Of a DNA stretch of 64,000 nt, positions 25,233 to 34,560 are shown one piece after another. The DNA is taken from assembly GCA_021151695.1 (NCBI GenBank), contig JAGKWU010000010.1, positions 294,692 through 358,691 on the forward strand, read 5' to 3'. The stretch comes from Cellvibrionaceae bacterium (GTDB taxonomy: Bacteria > Pseudomonadota > Gammaproteobacteria > Pseudomonadales > Cellvibrionaceae). The translations under genes were made by a program, and so were the position numbers. The notes below the pieces were generated by a model. The model was not told the origin of the DNA, ran no database searches, and saw nothing but the letters and a program-made list of their open reading frames with translations. Position 1 is the first letter of the stretch, and each line of letters begins with the position of its first letter.

Positions 25233-27746
25233 CTACCCTTGCGTCTTTTTTGTGAGGATTTTCTCCACGGGGAGGGGATGGCCGATGTGATAACCCTGGA
25301 CATAATCTATGCCCATGGCGATAAGGATATTCAGGATTTCCTCGTTCTCTACATATTCCGCCACAGCTTTTTTGCCCAGTGCCTGGATCACCTGGATGAT
25401 GGAACGCACCAGGGTTTGGTCCACTGTGTCTTTGTGCAGGTTTTGGATAAAGGAGCCGTCCAGCTTGATGTAATCCGCCGGTAATTCTTTCAGATAAGCG
25501 AAGCTGCTAAAACCGGAGCCAAAATCATCCACCGAAAAGCTGCAGCCTAAATGATGCAGCTCGGCAATAACACGCTGGGTGATATTGAGGTTAAACAGGC
25601 TCGCACTTTCAGTCAGCTCGAAGGTAATGCGGTTGGGATTAACGCCGGTATCGCGCAGGGTTTCCAGAATCGAGGGCACCAGGTTTTCGTTTTTAAACGC
25701 CTGTGCCGAAAGGTTGATGGCGATATGTTTGAGTTCCGGGTGATCGCGCAAGGTGCGAATCGCGAGTTTGATAATCCAGCGATCCAGCAAATGCATTTCG
25801 CCCGAGGCTTCCAGCGCGGGGATAAAGTCGTAAGGGCCAACAATATCGCCGTTGGTTTCGCGCAGGCGAATAAGCGCCTCGTAATAGGAAATCTCTTTGC
25901 GGTTTACATCAAAAATAGGCTGGAAGTAGAGCACCATACGATCTTCGGTAATGGCGCGTCTAATGCGCTGGGACACACTAATACGGTGACGCAGCTCGTC
26001 GCTCTCGTTATCTTCCGGGTCGTACATGTGGATCAGGTTGCGGCCACGGCCCTTGGCCACATAGAGCGCTATGTCGGCGCGCATCAAATATTCTTCGGCA
26101 TTGCCGGTGCTGCCATCAATCAAACTCAAACCAATACTGCAGCCCAGGTTGATACGCTGCTCCTGGGATTGGAAGCTGAATTCACAGATGATTTTTTGTA
26201 AATCTTCCGCAAATGCCAGCGCCTCTACAGCATTCACTTCATGCAGCAGCACCGCAAATTCATCGCCACCCAAACGGCAGAGCAAATCGGGTTTGCGAAT
26301 ACGCTGGCTGAGCAGCGACGACATCTCGCGCAATACCTCGTCGCCTTTTTGGTGACCAAAGGTATCGTTGATTACCTTGAAATGATCCAGATCCAGATAA
26401 ACCAAACCGTGGGAGCGTTGGGTGCGCATTGAATCAGCGCTCAACTGGCCGAGAGAAGTTTCGAAATAATGGCGATTGAACAGACCCGTGAGGGAGTCGT
26501 GCATCGCCAGGTATTTGAGTTGCTCCTGGGTGGCGCGGCGCTCAGTGATATTGTCCAGGCAAACTGTGAAAGTCGTTTCGGGATTTTTAGTGGAGCGGTT
26601 GACTTTTAGTTGGGTCCAGATCAGATGGCCGTGGATATCGCGCAGGCAGAGTTCGAAATCGCCGCCCAACTTTTGTTGCTGTTGGGCGATCAGCAATTTC
26701 TCTTTGAACATCAAATAATGGGTGATGTGTTCGTCGGACACAAAGTCTTCCAGCGAGCGGCCAAGGGAGTCGCCAATGCTATGACCGATCATGGTCTCCC
26801 AGGCGCGGTTGAGGAAGCCAATGGTGAAATCTTCGTCCAATTCCATTACCACCGATTGCAGATCGTCGAGCAATTGATGATGGCTTTCGTACAACTGGCG
26901 ATAGGCCAGTTCGCGTTTTTCCAGTGATTGCACGCGCTCGGCAAATTGGGCGTTGCTCACCATAAAATCGTCGCGCTGTATGGCGATATCGCAGACTTTG
27001 CGCAGGGCTTCGGCGCGGAAGGGTTTGGGTAAGAAATCCACTGCACCCAGCAGCATCAATTCTTCTGCCTTATCGCTGGTGGTATGCGCGGTCATCATTA
27101 CCACAGGTTGCCGTGGGTCAATGCGTTGGATCTCAATCAAAATGTCGTGGCCGTTCATACTGGGGAGCGCCACATCCAGCAGTACCAGTTCGTGGCGGCC
27201 GCGCTTCCAGGCTTCCAGACCCTCAAGGCCATCGGCGGCGATTTCTATTTCAAAGGAGGAGGAGAGCAGGCGCTCGACTAGCTGGTAGGTATCCTCCATA
27301 TCCTCAATAACCAACAACTTTGGTTTCGGGATGACGGTTATGGCATCAGCGATGTGACGCGACACCAGGTTGGGCAGTTGGTCGAGATGGGTGAGCGGCA
27401 GCAGGTTGTTAATGCCGTATTCGCGCGCGGTGACTTCCGCGATACGTTCGCACCAAACGTTGGACACTATGATGATGGGCATATCGGCGCGGCAGTGGAG
27501 TATGCCGCTGCGCACCAGGCGCGATAAACGCCAGCCATCCATGTCGCTGGTGTCTACATCGACAATCAGCAGATGAATTTGATGGTTGCGCAATACGCGC
27601 AAGGCTTTGGTGGCGGAATCCGCTTGTATGACATGGTGGCCAGCGCTGATGAGGCTGTCATTTATCCTTGCCAGTGCAGACGAATCGTGATTTACCACCA
27701 ATATATTGGTTATTGCCGGTAGTTGATTATTCGGGGTCTGTTGCAA
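25233..27746 (-). CDS. Receiver-receiver-PAS-GGDEF-EAL response regulator
   Basis: 837 residues. The first receiver (about 10-130) has 'LIVDVDTSDMDGW' and the second (about 143-260) 'LLDVALPSMNGH' with 'FLPKPF'. A PAS domain (about 290-405), GGDEF (about 410-575) and EAL (about 590-830) follow. The GGDEF motif 'RLGGDEF' is intact with an I-site 'RKPD' five residues before it. The EAL motif is 'YEALIRL' with 'INLSAQ', 'VDDFGSG', 'IKLDGSF' and 'AVAEYVE'. This is one residue from the common 'AEGVE' but keeps the Glu, so it is probably active. It is a cytoplasmic regulator of c-di-GMP level under phosphorelay control. Confidence 0.9.
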   Translation of the reverse strand: MQQTPNNQLPAITNILVVNHDSSALARINDSLISAGHHVIQADSATKALRVLRNHQIHLLIVDVDTSDMDGWRLSRLVRSGILHCRADMPIIIVSNVWCERIAEVTAREYGINNLLPLTHLDQLPNLVSRHIADAITVIPKPKLLVIEDMEDTYQLVERLLSSSFEIEIAADGLEGLEAWKRGRHELVLLDVALPSMNGHDILIEIQRIDPRQPVVMMTAHTTSDKAEELMLLGAVDFLPKPFRAEALRKVCDIAIQRDDFMVSNAQFAERVQSLEKRELAYRQLYESHHQLLDDLQSVVMELDEDFTIGFLNRAWETMIGHSIGDSLGRSLEDFVSDEHITHYLMFKEKLLIAQQQQKLGGDFELCLRDIHGHLIWTQLKVNRSTKNPETTFTVCLDNITERRATQEQLKYLAMHDSLTGLFNRHYFETSLGQLSADSMRTQRSHGLVYLDLDHFKVINDTFGHQKGDEVLREMSSLLSQRIRKPDLLCRLGGDEFAVLLHEVNAVEALAFAEDLQKIICEFSFQSQEQRINLGCSIGLSLIDGSTGNAEEYLMRADIALYVAKGRGRNLIHMYDPEDNESDELRHRISVSQRIRRAITEDRMVLYFQPIFDVNRKEISYYEALIRLRETNGDIVGPYDFIPALEASGEMHLLDRWIIKLAIRTLRDHPELKHIAINLSAQAFKNENLVPSILETLRDTGVNPNRITFELTESASLFNLNITQRVIAELHHLGCSFSVDDFGSGFSSFAYLKELPADYIKLDGSFIQNLHKDTVDQTLVRSIIQVIQALGKKAVAEYVENEEILNILIAMGIDYVQGYHIGHPLPVEKILTKKTQG

Positions 27747-27812
27747 CGCGCATACCTCTCCATTTTGGCTTCATGCTAGCCTAATCCCGGGCCAAGCGCC
27801 ATTTTCAACGGG

Positions 27813-27848
27813 TAAAAAAACGGCGCAAAAACAGGGTTTTGCGCCGTT
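27813..27848 (-). terminator. Rho-independent terminator of the acetolactate-synthase-like gene
   Basis: A GC-rich stem 'ACGGCGCAAAA' / 'TTTTGCGCCGT' followed on the minus strand by a run of seven T, about 40 bases after the stop of the gene at 27886. Confidence 0.85.
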
Positions 27849-27885
27849 CTTTGTCAGGGCTCTGTCAACTAAACAACAGCAACGG

Positions 27886-29697
27886 TTAACCGCCAGGAGT
27901 CGCCGAACCGCTCGCCAGACCTTTGACGCGATCACCCATGGGCGGAACCTCATTGCGATCGATGCGAATATCCAGCAGGGTGGGGCCATTTTTGCTGAAC
28001 AGCTCCATCCAGTTGAGGTCATCCAATTGGGCGGGGGCATCAATCACTATGCCTTCGACTCCCATGGCCTCGGCCATGGCAGCGTAGTTGATCTGGTTGA
28101 GCTCCCAGCCGATGGATTCCTGGCCGCCCAGCTTCTGGCCGTGCATCACCATGCCCATGGCGGCGTCGTTCAACACCAGGAATACCACCGGCAATTGCTG
28201 CTGGGCAGCCACGGTGATTTCCTGGGCGCTCATCAGGTAAGAACCATCGCCTACGATACAAAGGGTTGGTGCAGCGCGATTGCCCAGTGCCGAACCAATG
28301 GCAGCCCCCACCGACCAACCCATGGAGCCATAGCCCATGGCAATGCGGTACAGGCCTTCGCTGTTGGCGCGGGTCAGGTAGTGAGTCGCCCAGGCCCAGC
28401 CGTTACCGGCGTCCACAAAAATGCGGGTGTTGTCGGGCAGCTGGCGCGAGAGGTAGTTCATCAAACGCTGGGGTTTGACCGGGCTCTCGTTGGACAGGCA
28501 CTTGTCCGGCTCGTTGAGCGTGGCGTAGCCGCCATTGATATTGAAGGTGTTAGTGGCGTTCAGTGTGTCCCAGGTGCGGCCCCAAGTGCGGGCTTCACGA
28601 ACCTTCTCCAGCAACTGATCAAAAATAGCGTCTATATTGCCGAACACATGGAGGTTGGCCATGGGAGAGCGGGTGAAGTGCTCGATGGATGAATCTATAT
28701 GTACCAGCTTGGTATTGAGCAGGTCATCTTTCCAGCCGCTGGTACCCAGCTCGCCAAGGGCGGTGCCCACCGCCAGAATCAAATCCACCTCATCACTTTG
28801 CAGCAAGGCTTTAGCGCTTTCATGGCCGGCAAAACCGTAGACACCGCGATATTGGGGGTGCTTTTCGTTCACCCAGGTTTTACCCATAGGGCCGGTGACA
28901 AAAGCGGCACCGGTCAGCTCGATAAACTCCATGATTTGCTTGCTGGCTTTGCCAACACCAGCGCCTATGTACATGACGATGTTGTTGACGCGCCCCAGCT
29001 TTTCGCACAGACGGGCGATAGCTGATGAGTCGGACATGGAAAAGTCATGTACCAGCAAGTCCGCATGTATATGGGACTGGATGTTGGCAGGGGCGCGCAA
29101 AATGTCAGCCGGAATACTGATGTGGGCCGGGCCATTAGGTACGCGGTGGGCGGCCATAATGGCGGATACCAATTTGCCTTCCAGCTGCTCCTGGTGTGAC
29201 ACAAGGGTGTTGAATTGGGTGACATAGCGGAAAATACCGACGGTATCCACAGCGGTGCAGCTGGATTCCTGCAGAGCGCGCTTACCAAATTTGGGCAGGG
29301 GGGTTTGCGCGGTAATCACCAGCATAGGTACTTCATCTTCAGCGGCGGACGCCACCCCGGTCAGCAGATTGGTGGCACCCGGGCCGGTAGTGGCGCAAAC
29401 CACCCCCATCTTGCCGGTTTCGCGGTAGTAGCCGTCGGCCATAAAGGCGGCGCCGCACTCGTGGCGGGCGACTACCAGGCGTGGACCGCCATTGCGTTCG
29501 CTGCGAGCCAGGGAATTCAGTAGCGGCTCAATAGCGCCACCGGGAACGCCGAAAACGGTATCTATGCCCAGTTGTTTGAGGTAGTCCACTATCAAATCGG
29601 CATAGGTAGTCTGCGCGTTATTGGTAGCGGTGTGTTCATGGGTTAATGGAGATTCCGTAACCGGTTGTAAAAACGGGTTATTCACGAGCTGTAACAT
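27886..29697 (-). CDS. Thiamine-diphosphate enzyme, acetolactate synthase large-subunit type
   Basis: 603 residues with the three-domain layout of the ThDP decarboxylase/acetolactate-synthase family. The N-terminal Pyr domain has the catalytic Glu in 'VVARHECGAAFMADGY' and 'TTGPGATNLLTG', a central domain follows, and the C-terminal PP domain has the ThDP/Mg motif 'GDGSYLMSAQEI...LNDAAMG'. It is expected to condense pyruvate-derived hydroxyethyl-ThDP with a 2-oxo acid. No regulatory-subunit gene (ilvN/ilvH) or other ilv gene is next to it, so another ThDP enzyme of this family is possible. It ends with a clear terminator. Confidence 0.85.
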   Translation of the reverse strand: MLQLVNNPFLQPVTESPLTHEHTATNNAQTTYADLIVDYLKQLGIDTVFGVPGGAIEPLLNSLARSERNGGPRLVVARHECGAAFMADGYYRETGKMGVVCATTGPGATNLLTGVASAAEDEVPMLVITAQTPLPKFGKRALQESSCTAVDTVGIFRYVTQFNTLVSHQEQLEGKLVSAIMAAHRVPNGPAHISIPADILRAPANIQSHIHADLLVHDFSMSDSSAIARLCEKLGRVNNIVMYIGAGVGKASKQIMEFIELTGAAFVTGPMGKTWVNEKHPQYRGVYGFAGHESAKALLQSDEVDLILAVGTALGELGTSGWKDDLLNTKLVHIDSSIEHFTRSPMANLHVFGNIDAIFDQLLEKVREARTWGRTWDTLNATNTFNINGGYATLNEPDKCLSNESPVKPQRLMNYLSRQLPDNTRIFVDAGNGWAWATHYLTRANSEGLYRIAMGYGSMGWSVGAAIGSALGNRAAPTLCIVGDGSYLMSAQEITVAAQQQLPVVFLVLNDAAMGMVMHGQKLGGQESIGWELNQINYAAMAEAMGVEGIVIDAPAQLDDLNWMELFSKNGPTLLDIRIDRNEVPPMGDRVKGLASGSATPGG

Positions 29698-29890
29698 GGT
29701 TGATCAAGTGCCTTAATGGAGTAAGGTGATCCGTCACTTGGGAGGGGGACTGCAAAAACTGTGCGTAATATAACCTGATGATGAAAAATACGCCAGATGG
29801 TAAGTCTTTGATTTAACGGGAAAATGGTTTTTTGTAGGTTATAAAATGAGCGGTAATAATAGCAAAATGTGACGTAGTTCCGCTATGTGA

Positions 29891-29902
29891 GTGAGCGCTT
29901 AC
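29891..29902. promoter_or_regulatory. Palindrome in the leader of the acetolactate-synthase-like gene
   Basis: 'GTGAGCGCTTAC', a near-perfect inverted repeat around AGCGCT, lies about 195 bases upstream of the gene start. It resembles operators of LacI/GalR-type repressors in form only. The rest of 29698-29962 shows no gene. Confidence 0.3.
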
Positions 29903-29962
29903 TATGGCGCTTAATTAGACGGGGCGAGGGAAGTTTTTTTTGTAGGCAGGAAGTTTGAGACG

Positions 29963-30006
29963 AAAAAAATCCGGTATGAACCGCTAAATTCACACCGGAT
30001 TTTTTT
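29963..30006. terminator. Bidirectional rho-independent terminator
   Basis: A perfect 13-bp stem 'AAAAAAATCCGGT' / 'ACCGGATTTTTTT' with A- and T-runs on both sides, 21 bases after the amylase stop. Confidence 0.88.
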
Positions 30007-30027
30007 AAAAAATTTTATAAAAACCGA

Positions 30028-32223
30028 TTAAAAGCTGGCAGAAACAGCAGTCCCGGTTCCGGTATTGACCGTATTGTTGCTACCGCCCTGCCATACATTG
30101 CCATTAGCAGCGTTCACTTCTTCGCGCTTGAGGCACTTCCACTGGATGCTGGTGTTAGCCGGCAACTGGATCGTACCTGTCCAGGTTGGGTAGCTGGTGG
30201 GGCTCAGTTTAACGGCGCTGGCTACTGCCCAATTGCCCAATCCAGTCACGCTACCTGCGACATAAACACTTTGGCCGCTGTAGGTTGTGCCGTTGTTGCA
30301 AGTGAAAGTCACCGCAACTGTGCCGCTGGCTGAACTGGCTGCCGAGCTGGTAGTAGCCGCTGAACTGGTTGCCGCACTGCTGGCAACAGAACTGGTAGCC
30401 GCAGAGCTGGCAACGGAGCTGGTAGTAGCGGTGCTGGTCGCAACGCTACTTGCCACACTACTGGTCGCTGCGCTTGATGCCACACTGCTGGTAGCCGTGC
30501 TGGACGCCACGGTGCTCAGGGTGATGGTTTTGCTGCTGGCGTTAAAGCAGATGGTGTAAGTGGTGTTGGCGCTTACGGTGTAGTCGCTGGTTGGATAGCT
30601 CTCGGTCCAGTTGGCGTAGTGGTCGATCTTGAAGCGTGGGCTGGTGCTCGCTGCGCCAAAGGTTTGGGTGGTGCAGTAGAGGCCATTGGTCAAGGTCATC
30701 ACCGTTGAACCCCAGCTGTTTGGCGTACCGCGGAAGTACCAGGTGTCGCTGCTGGTGCTTGAAGCGGCGCTGGACGTGGTGCTTGAGCTGGAAGTTGCTG
30801 TCTTGGCGCCCCCACAGTTGGTGCAAGGAACACCTACAACGGCGCCAACGTGGAAGGCCACAGCATCGTGTACCGCAACGGTGAAAGTGGCGTTGCCAGA
30901 TGCGTCAACGGTAATAGTCGCGCCGCTGCAAGCACCGGTGGCGTAGTTGAAGTCAGCGTGGATGATGTCGCAATAGGTACCCGCTGGCATGCCAGTGACA
31001 AAGGTGCGGCTCAGGGTTGCGCTGTCTTCACGGTTGATCGCCACAAAGCCCAAACCACCACGGCCCCAGGCCATTTGGTTGTTGCCGTTATCCCAGTAGT
31101 TGCTGGTCAGGAACTTGGCGTTGGTGTTGTTGCGGAAAGCCACCATGTTGGCGATAGCGCGAGTGCGGTGTTCGCACAACCAACCGTTGTTACAGGCGCT
31201 AGCGCCAGTGGTTGGTGGGCCTTGGTCTGAGCTGTCCCAGCTGTAGCTGGACATGATTTCGGGATAGCCGTACGGCCAGCCGAGCATAAACACGTGCGCC
31301 AGGGTATTGAGGTTGGCCCCGTCTTTGTAGGTGATGATATTGCTGGTGTTTTGGCGTTGGTTATCGTGGTTTTCTACGAAGACTTGCGCATCAGAGCTGG
31401 CCAGCCAGGTGCTCCAGTTGGAGGTGCCAATGTTCGCCAGGGTTTTGAGTGCGCCGCGGCCTTTGAAGTAATAACTCACGGTGCTGCTGTAGTTAAACTC
31501 GGTCACGTCACCAATGTAGGTGTATTGGCTGGGCTGCACTGGCTCGCCGGATGCGCCAATCACTTCCTGATAGATATAGGGTGCGCCCGTCAGGCGACCC
31601 ACGATATTGGAGATATCCGCTGGCGGCATGTGTTTGGAGGCATCCAGACGGAAGCCAGCCACACCCAGGCTGCTCATATCGTTCATATAGGCAGCGATTT
31701 TGCCGCGCACATAATCGGATTCAGTTTTCAAATCGTTGAGACCGGAAAGGTCGCAATTCTGGATTGACCAGGCGTCAGCGTAGTTGATGTCGGTAGTGCA
31801 GCTGTGGAAATCCGCGCTGGAGTAAGGCACTTCAGGAAAGCTGCGGTTGAGCGCGGCCATATGGTTAATCACGGCATCTACATAAATATCCACGCCGGCG
31901 GCTTTACAGCGGGTCACCATGCTGGCGAACTCGGCGCGGGTGCCAGAGCGGCCTTCAATGGCGTAGCTGAGTGGTTGATAACGTGTCCACCACTGGCTGC
32001 CGCTTACGGATTTTTGTGGTGGCGATACCTGCACGGCAGAGAAGCCGTTGGGGCCCAGGTAGTTTTCACATTCGCTGGCAATATCATTCCATTGCCATTC
32101 GAACAGGTGAACAAACGCGGTGCGTGGTACGGGTGAAGTGGTGGCAGCTTGAGTCACCGTTGAGCCCAATATCAGGGGGGAGCCCAACAGCAAGGCGGCC
32201 CGCAAAAAAGCGAGTGGTTTCAT
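30028..32223 (-). CDS. Secreted alpha-amylase GH13 with two starch-binding modules
   Basis: 731 residues from ATG 32223, which gives a signal peptide ending near 'TVTQA' (26). The frame continues upstream without a signal. The GH13 catalytic domain (about 30-470) has D194 in 'GFRLDASKH' (nucleophile), E220 in 'YQEVIG' (acid/base) and 'VENHDNQR' with D287. A Ser/Thr-rich linker leads to a module at about 500-580 ('WYFRGTPNSWG', an unassigned starch-binding type). A second repeated 'SSVASSAAT' linker leads to a CBM20-like module ('VYVAGSVTGLGNW', 'IQWKC', 'WQGGSNN'). It hydrolyses starch outside the cell. Two TACGTA-centred palindromes lie upstream. Confidence 0.93.
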   Translation of the reverse strand: MKPLAFLRAALLLGSPLILGSTVTQAATTSPVPRTAFVHLFEWQWNDIASECENYLGPNGFSAVQVSPPQKSVSGSQWWTRYQPLSYAIEGRSGTRAEFASMVTRCKAAGVDIYVDAVINHMAALNRSFPEVPYSSADFHSCTTDINYADAWSIQNCDLSGLNDLKTESDYVRGKIAAYMNDMSSLGVAGFRLDASKHMPPADISNIVGRLTGAPYIYQEVIGASGEPVQPSQYTYIGDVTEFNYSSTVSYYFKGRGALKTLANIGTSNWSTWLASSDAQVFVENHDNQRQNTSNIITYKDGANLNTLAHVFMLGWPYGYPEIMSSYSWDSSDQGPPTTGASACNNGWLCEHRTRAIANMVAFRNNTNAKFLTSNYWDNGNNQMAWGRGGLGFVAINREDSATLSRTFVTGMPAGTYCDIIHADFNYATGACSGATITVDASGNATFTVAVHDAVAFHVGAVVGVPCTNCGGAKTATSSSSTTSSAASSTSSDTWYFRGTPNSWGSTVMTLTNGLYCTTQTFGAASTSPRFKIDHYANWTESYPTSDYTVSANTTYTICFNASSKTITLSTVASSTATSSVASSAATSSVASSVATSTATTSSVASSAATSSVASSAATSSAATTSSAASSASGTVAVTFTCNNGTTYSGQSVYVAGSVTGLGNWAVASAVKLSPTSYPTWTGTIQLPANTSIQWKCLKREEVNAANGNVWQGGSNNTVNTGTGTAVSASF
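30320..30513 (-). repeat. Repetitive DNA encoding the Ser/Ala/Thr linker of the amylase
   Basis: Degenerate tandem units encoding variants of 'SSVASSAAT', forming a flexible linker of about 60 residues between two carbohydrate-binding modules. Such Ser-rich linkers are typical of Cellvibrio-type secreted glycosidases. Confidence 0.8.
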
Positions 32224-32417
32224 TTTGAGTAGCCTCGTTATTTTTATGTAAATTTTGATAGCGCGACCCTTGCCGGTTGACTGCGATTGGCAAGGTTGTG
32301 GTGCAAGCAGCAAAGCTGCAAAACAAAGAGAGAACAGATTGGGAGGCGGAACAGCCGTTATTGTTTTTTCCGGTAAGGGAGATGCTATGTCGCGTGATTC
32401 AACTCGCACAATTCGCT

Positions 32418-32458
32418 GCATACGTATTCATAGAGTTGGTCATATAACATACGTATGC
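32418..32458. promoter_or_regulatory. Paired TACGTA-centred palindromes upstream of the amylase
   Basis: 'GCATACGTAT' (32418-32427) and its inverse 'ATACGTATGC' (32449-32458), each palindromic around TACGTA, with centres 29 bp apart, about 200 bases before the amylase start. The arrangement suits a dimeric repressor or activator such as a LacI-family maltose regulator. No regulator gene is adjacent. The rest of 32224-32566 shows no gene. Confidence 0.45.
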
Positions 32459-32566
32459 AAAGAAATGTGCCATGGCAAAAAGGTAACAATCGGCGGCTTC
32501 GATGGGTAAATCGGTGGGTAATTTGGGCAAGGGTGTAACGCGGATAGGATGAGTATTGCTGCTTTC

Positions 32567-32863
32567 TTATCTTTCCAAATCTTCCGCTTTAAAATTACGG
32601 CGCTTGTGTACGACACCATGCATATAAATGGCATCTGGCATGACTTCATAAATAATACGGTAGGAATAAAGGGATATTTCTCTCAGGTTGTCCTCGCTGA
32701 TTTCGGAAACAACCTTGCCTAGCTGTGGCAGTTCTGGAAGTGTTTTTGTTTTTTCAAGAATATCTTGCGTTACCCGGATCGCGTAACGCTTCGAGTCTCT
32801 GGCGATGTAATCGTGAATACTTTTTAAATCATCTCGTGCTGCAAAGGACCAAAAAATTACCAC
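32567..32863 (-). CDS. ParE/RelE-family toxin
   Basis: 98 residues with the ParE/RelE fold signature: an N-terminal 'IFWSFAARDDLKSIHDYIARD', a middle 'LPQLGKVV' and the strand pair 'REISLYSYRIIYEV...IYMHGVVHKRRNF' (cited in part). Such toxins act on DNA gyrase (ParE) or ribosome-bound mRNA (RelE). The sequence resembles ParE more. It overlaps the upstream antitoxin gene by 7 bases, the usual antitoxin-toxin order. Probably autoregulated by the complex. Confidence 0.85.
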   Translation of the reverse strand: MVIFWSFAARDDLKSIHDYIARDSKRYAIRVTQDILEKTKTLPELPQLGKVVSEISEDNLREISLYSYRIIYEVMPDAIYMHGVVHKRRNFKAEDLER

Positions 32864-33042
32864 TGTTCCATCTCTCGTTCTAAATCATCCTGGTTGATAG
32901 TTTGGCCAAGTCGAATGGCCTCACGGCTCTTGTGAACCTTATCGATTACGTATAGACGATACATCATCTCGTCTATATCTGTGTCCTCAGGTAAGCGCTG
33001 AAGCGCTTCAAGTGCTTCTTGTTTAAGAGTTTGAGCGCTCAT
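32857..33042 (-). CDS. Antitoxin of the ParE/RelE-type module
   Basis: 61 residues, acidic and helical, starting 'MSAQTLKQEALEALQRLP' and ending 'LEREMEQW'. It is upstream of and overlaps the toxin gene. The pattern matches short antitoxins paired with ParE-type toxins, and the N-terminal DNA-binding fold is not certain. It would neutralise the toxin and repress the operon. Confidence 0.78.
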   Translation of the reverse strand: MSAQTLKQEALEALQRLPEDTDIDEMMYRLYVIDKVHKSREAIRLGQTINQDDLEREMEQW

Positions 33043-33077
33043 ATAACACCTTGTTGATTAAAGGTTAAAACGTAAAT

Positions 33078-33106
33078 GAGCCTGGACGCGTTTCACATCC
33101 AGGCTC
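33078..33106 (-). terminator. Stem-loop after the MFS gene
   Basis: A perfect 9-bp stem 'GAGCCTGGA/TCCAGGCTC' about 80 bases past the MFS stop. On the minus strand it is followed by a weak T-rich stretch. It also lies just upstream of the toxin-antitoxin pair. Confidence 0.5.
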
Positions 33107-33188
33107 TGGCTCTCGGTTAAAAAAGCATTATGGTTCAGGGCGCTTTGTGTATCAAGGCGAACCGGAACTCAGGGGCAAGTCCGATAAA

Positions 33189-34439
33189 TCAATGCGCTAC
33201 AGGCGTTTTGTGCTCAGACAGATACATCACTCCCAAGGCTATGCTGCACAGTACCAAAAAGCCCAGCGTGATTGGTACGAGAGTGTTGTTATACATCTGG
33301 CCAATGCTGGTGCCGATCACCATAGAAAGAATGGAAGACACTGAACCAATAATCGCCGAAGCAATACCTGCTACATGGCCCATAGGCTCCATCGCCAATG
33401 CATTCACATTCCCGAATACCAGGCCAAAACTGAAAAACAATACCGCGGCGTAGAGCATAAACATCCACAGCTCAATGGCGGCAATTGCATGCAAACCGAG
33501 GAAGGCAGCCGAGCTGATGATAATCGCCAAAGTCGCGCGATGGCAGATGGCGTGCATGCCCCATTTCATCACCAGCTTGGCGTTAAACAGCGAGGCCAAA
33601 CCAAACACCAATGCCAGTACGCCAAAGTAAACGGTAAACATTTTTCCGGTACCGAATTGCACCTGAAAAATTTGCTGGGACGAATTCAGATAGCCCACAA
33701 AGCTGCCAAAAAATAATCCCATGCAGAGTGTGTAACCCATGGTGTTGCGGTGGGTGATTACCTCTTTAAAGCCATCTTTAAAGCCTTGCACTGTGAAGGG
33801 AATACGTTTTTCTTTTGGCAATGTTTCCTCCAGGCGCAGAAAAATCCACAGGCCAATTGTCAGTGCATAAACCACATAAAGTACAAACACATAACGCCAG
33901 TCGGCAATCAACAAAATACCTTGGCCGAGGCTGGGCGCAATCGCCGGTACCATAATAAAAATCAGCATCACCAGCGACATGATTTTCGCCATCTGCCGGC
34001 CCACATATTTATCGCGCACAATGGAAATTGCCGACACGTAAGGCCCGGAAACGCCCAGACCCTGAATGAAGCGGCCGATCAACATGGTGTTGAGATCCTG
34101 CGCTACAAAGCACAGCACACTGCCGACGAGGAATAAACTGATGCCGCCGTAGAGCACCGCTTTACGACCAGTCGCATCTGATAGCGGGCCGCAAATCAAT
34201 TGACCGAGCGCCATTCCCAAAAACAGAGCGCTGATAATGTATTGCGCCTGGTTGGCGTGGGTGAGGTGAATGTCGTGGCTGATGATGCCCAACGCCGGCA
34301 GCAACGCATCTATCGAAATAGCCACAATCGACATCATCAGAGCTACCAGAACGGTGAACTCCTGTTGGGAAATACGCGAGGTGGGCGAGTTGATCTCGTT
34401 ATCCAGCTCGTCGTTAGTAATGGGTTCGGATGAATTCAT
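33189..34439 (-). CDS. Bcr/CflA-type MFS drug exporter
   Basis: 416 residues from ATG 34439, chosen because a short polar head precedes the first membrane helix. About 12 membrane helices are visible. MFS motif A is 'GQLICGPLSDATGRKAVLY' between helices 2 and 3, and 'RFIQGLGVSGPYVSAISIVRD' (cited in part) matches the Bcr/CflA group of proton-driven multidrug exporters (bicyclomycin, chloramphenicol). It lies in the inner membrane. It is not in an obvious operon. Repeats upstream may be regulatory. Confidence 0.88.
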   Translation of the reverse strand: MNSSEPITNDELDNEINSPTSRISQQEFTVLVALMMSIVAISIDALLPALGIISHDIHLTHANQAQYIISALFLGMALGQLICGPLSDATGRKAVLYGGISLFLVGSVLCFVAQDLNTMLIGRFIQGLGVSGPYVSAISIVRDKYVGRQMAKIMSLVMLIFIMVPAIAPSLGQGILLIADWRYVFVLYVVYALTIGLWIFLRLEETLPKEKRIPFTVQGFKDGFKEVITHRNTMGYTLCMGLFFGSFVGYLNSSQQIFQVQFGTGKMFTVYFGVLALVFGLASLFNAKLVMKWGMHAICHRATLAIIISSAAFLGLHAIAAIELWMFMLYAAVLFFSFGLVFGNVNALAMEPMGHVAGIASAIIGSVSSILSMVIGTSIGQMYNNTLVPITLGFLVLCSIALGVMYLSEHKTPVAH

Positions 34440-34491
34440 AGCGGAGTCCAAAAATCCTGGAGTTGTTGGCCGGAAAGGGTCGCATGCCTGA

Positions 34492-34560
34492 CCGTGATTG
34501 TCACATGCCATATGTCATTGTCACGCACCATAGTCACGTACCATCTGTCATTGTCACGTG
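34492..34560. repeat. Short direct repeats upstream of the MFS gene
   Basis: 'TGTCATTGTCACG' occurs at 34513-34525 and 34546-34558 (33-bp spacing, three helical turns), with a shorter copy of 'ATTGTCAC' at 34497-34504 and 'ACCAT' between them. This suggests a repeated protein-binding site or a small tandem array. The remainder of 34440-34763 shows no gene. Confidence 0.5.

Noticed and set aside
32255..32509. 84-codon plus-strand frame opposite the amylase leader
   Set aside because: Overlaps the likely regulatory palindromes, has an Arg-rich random composition and no ribosome-binding site.
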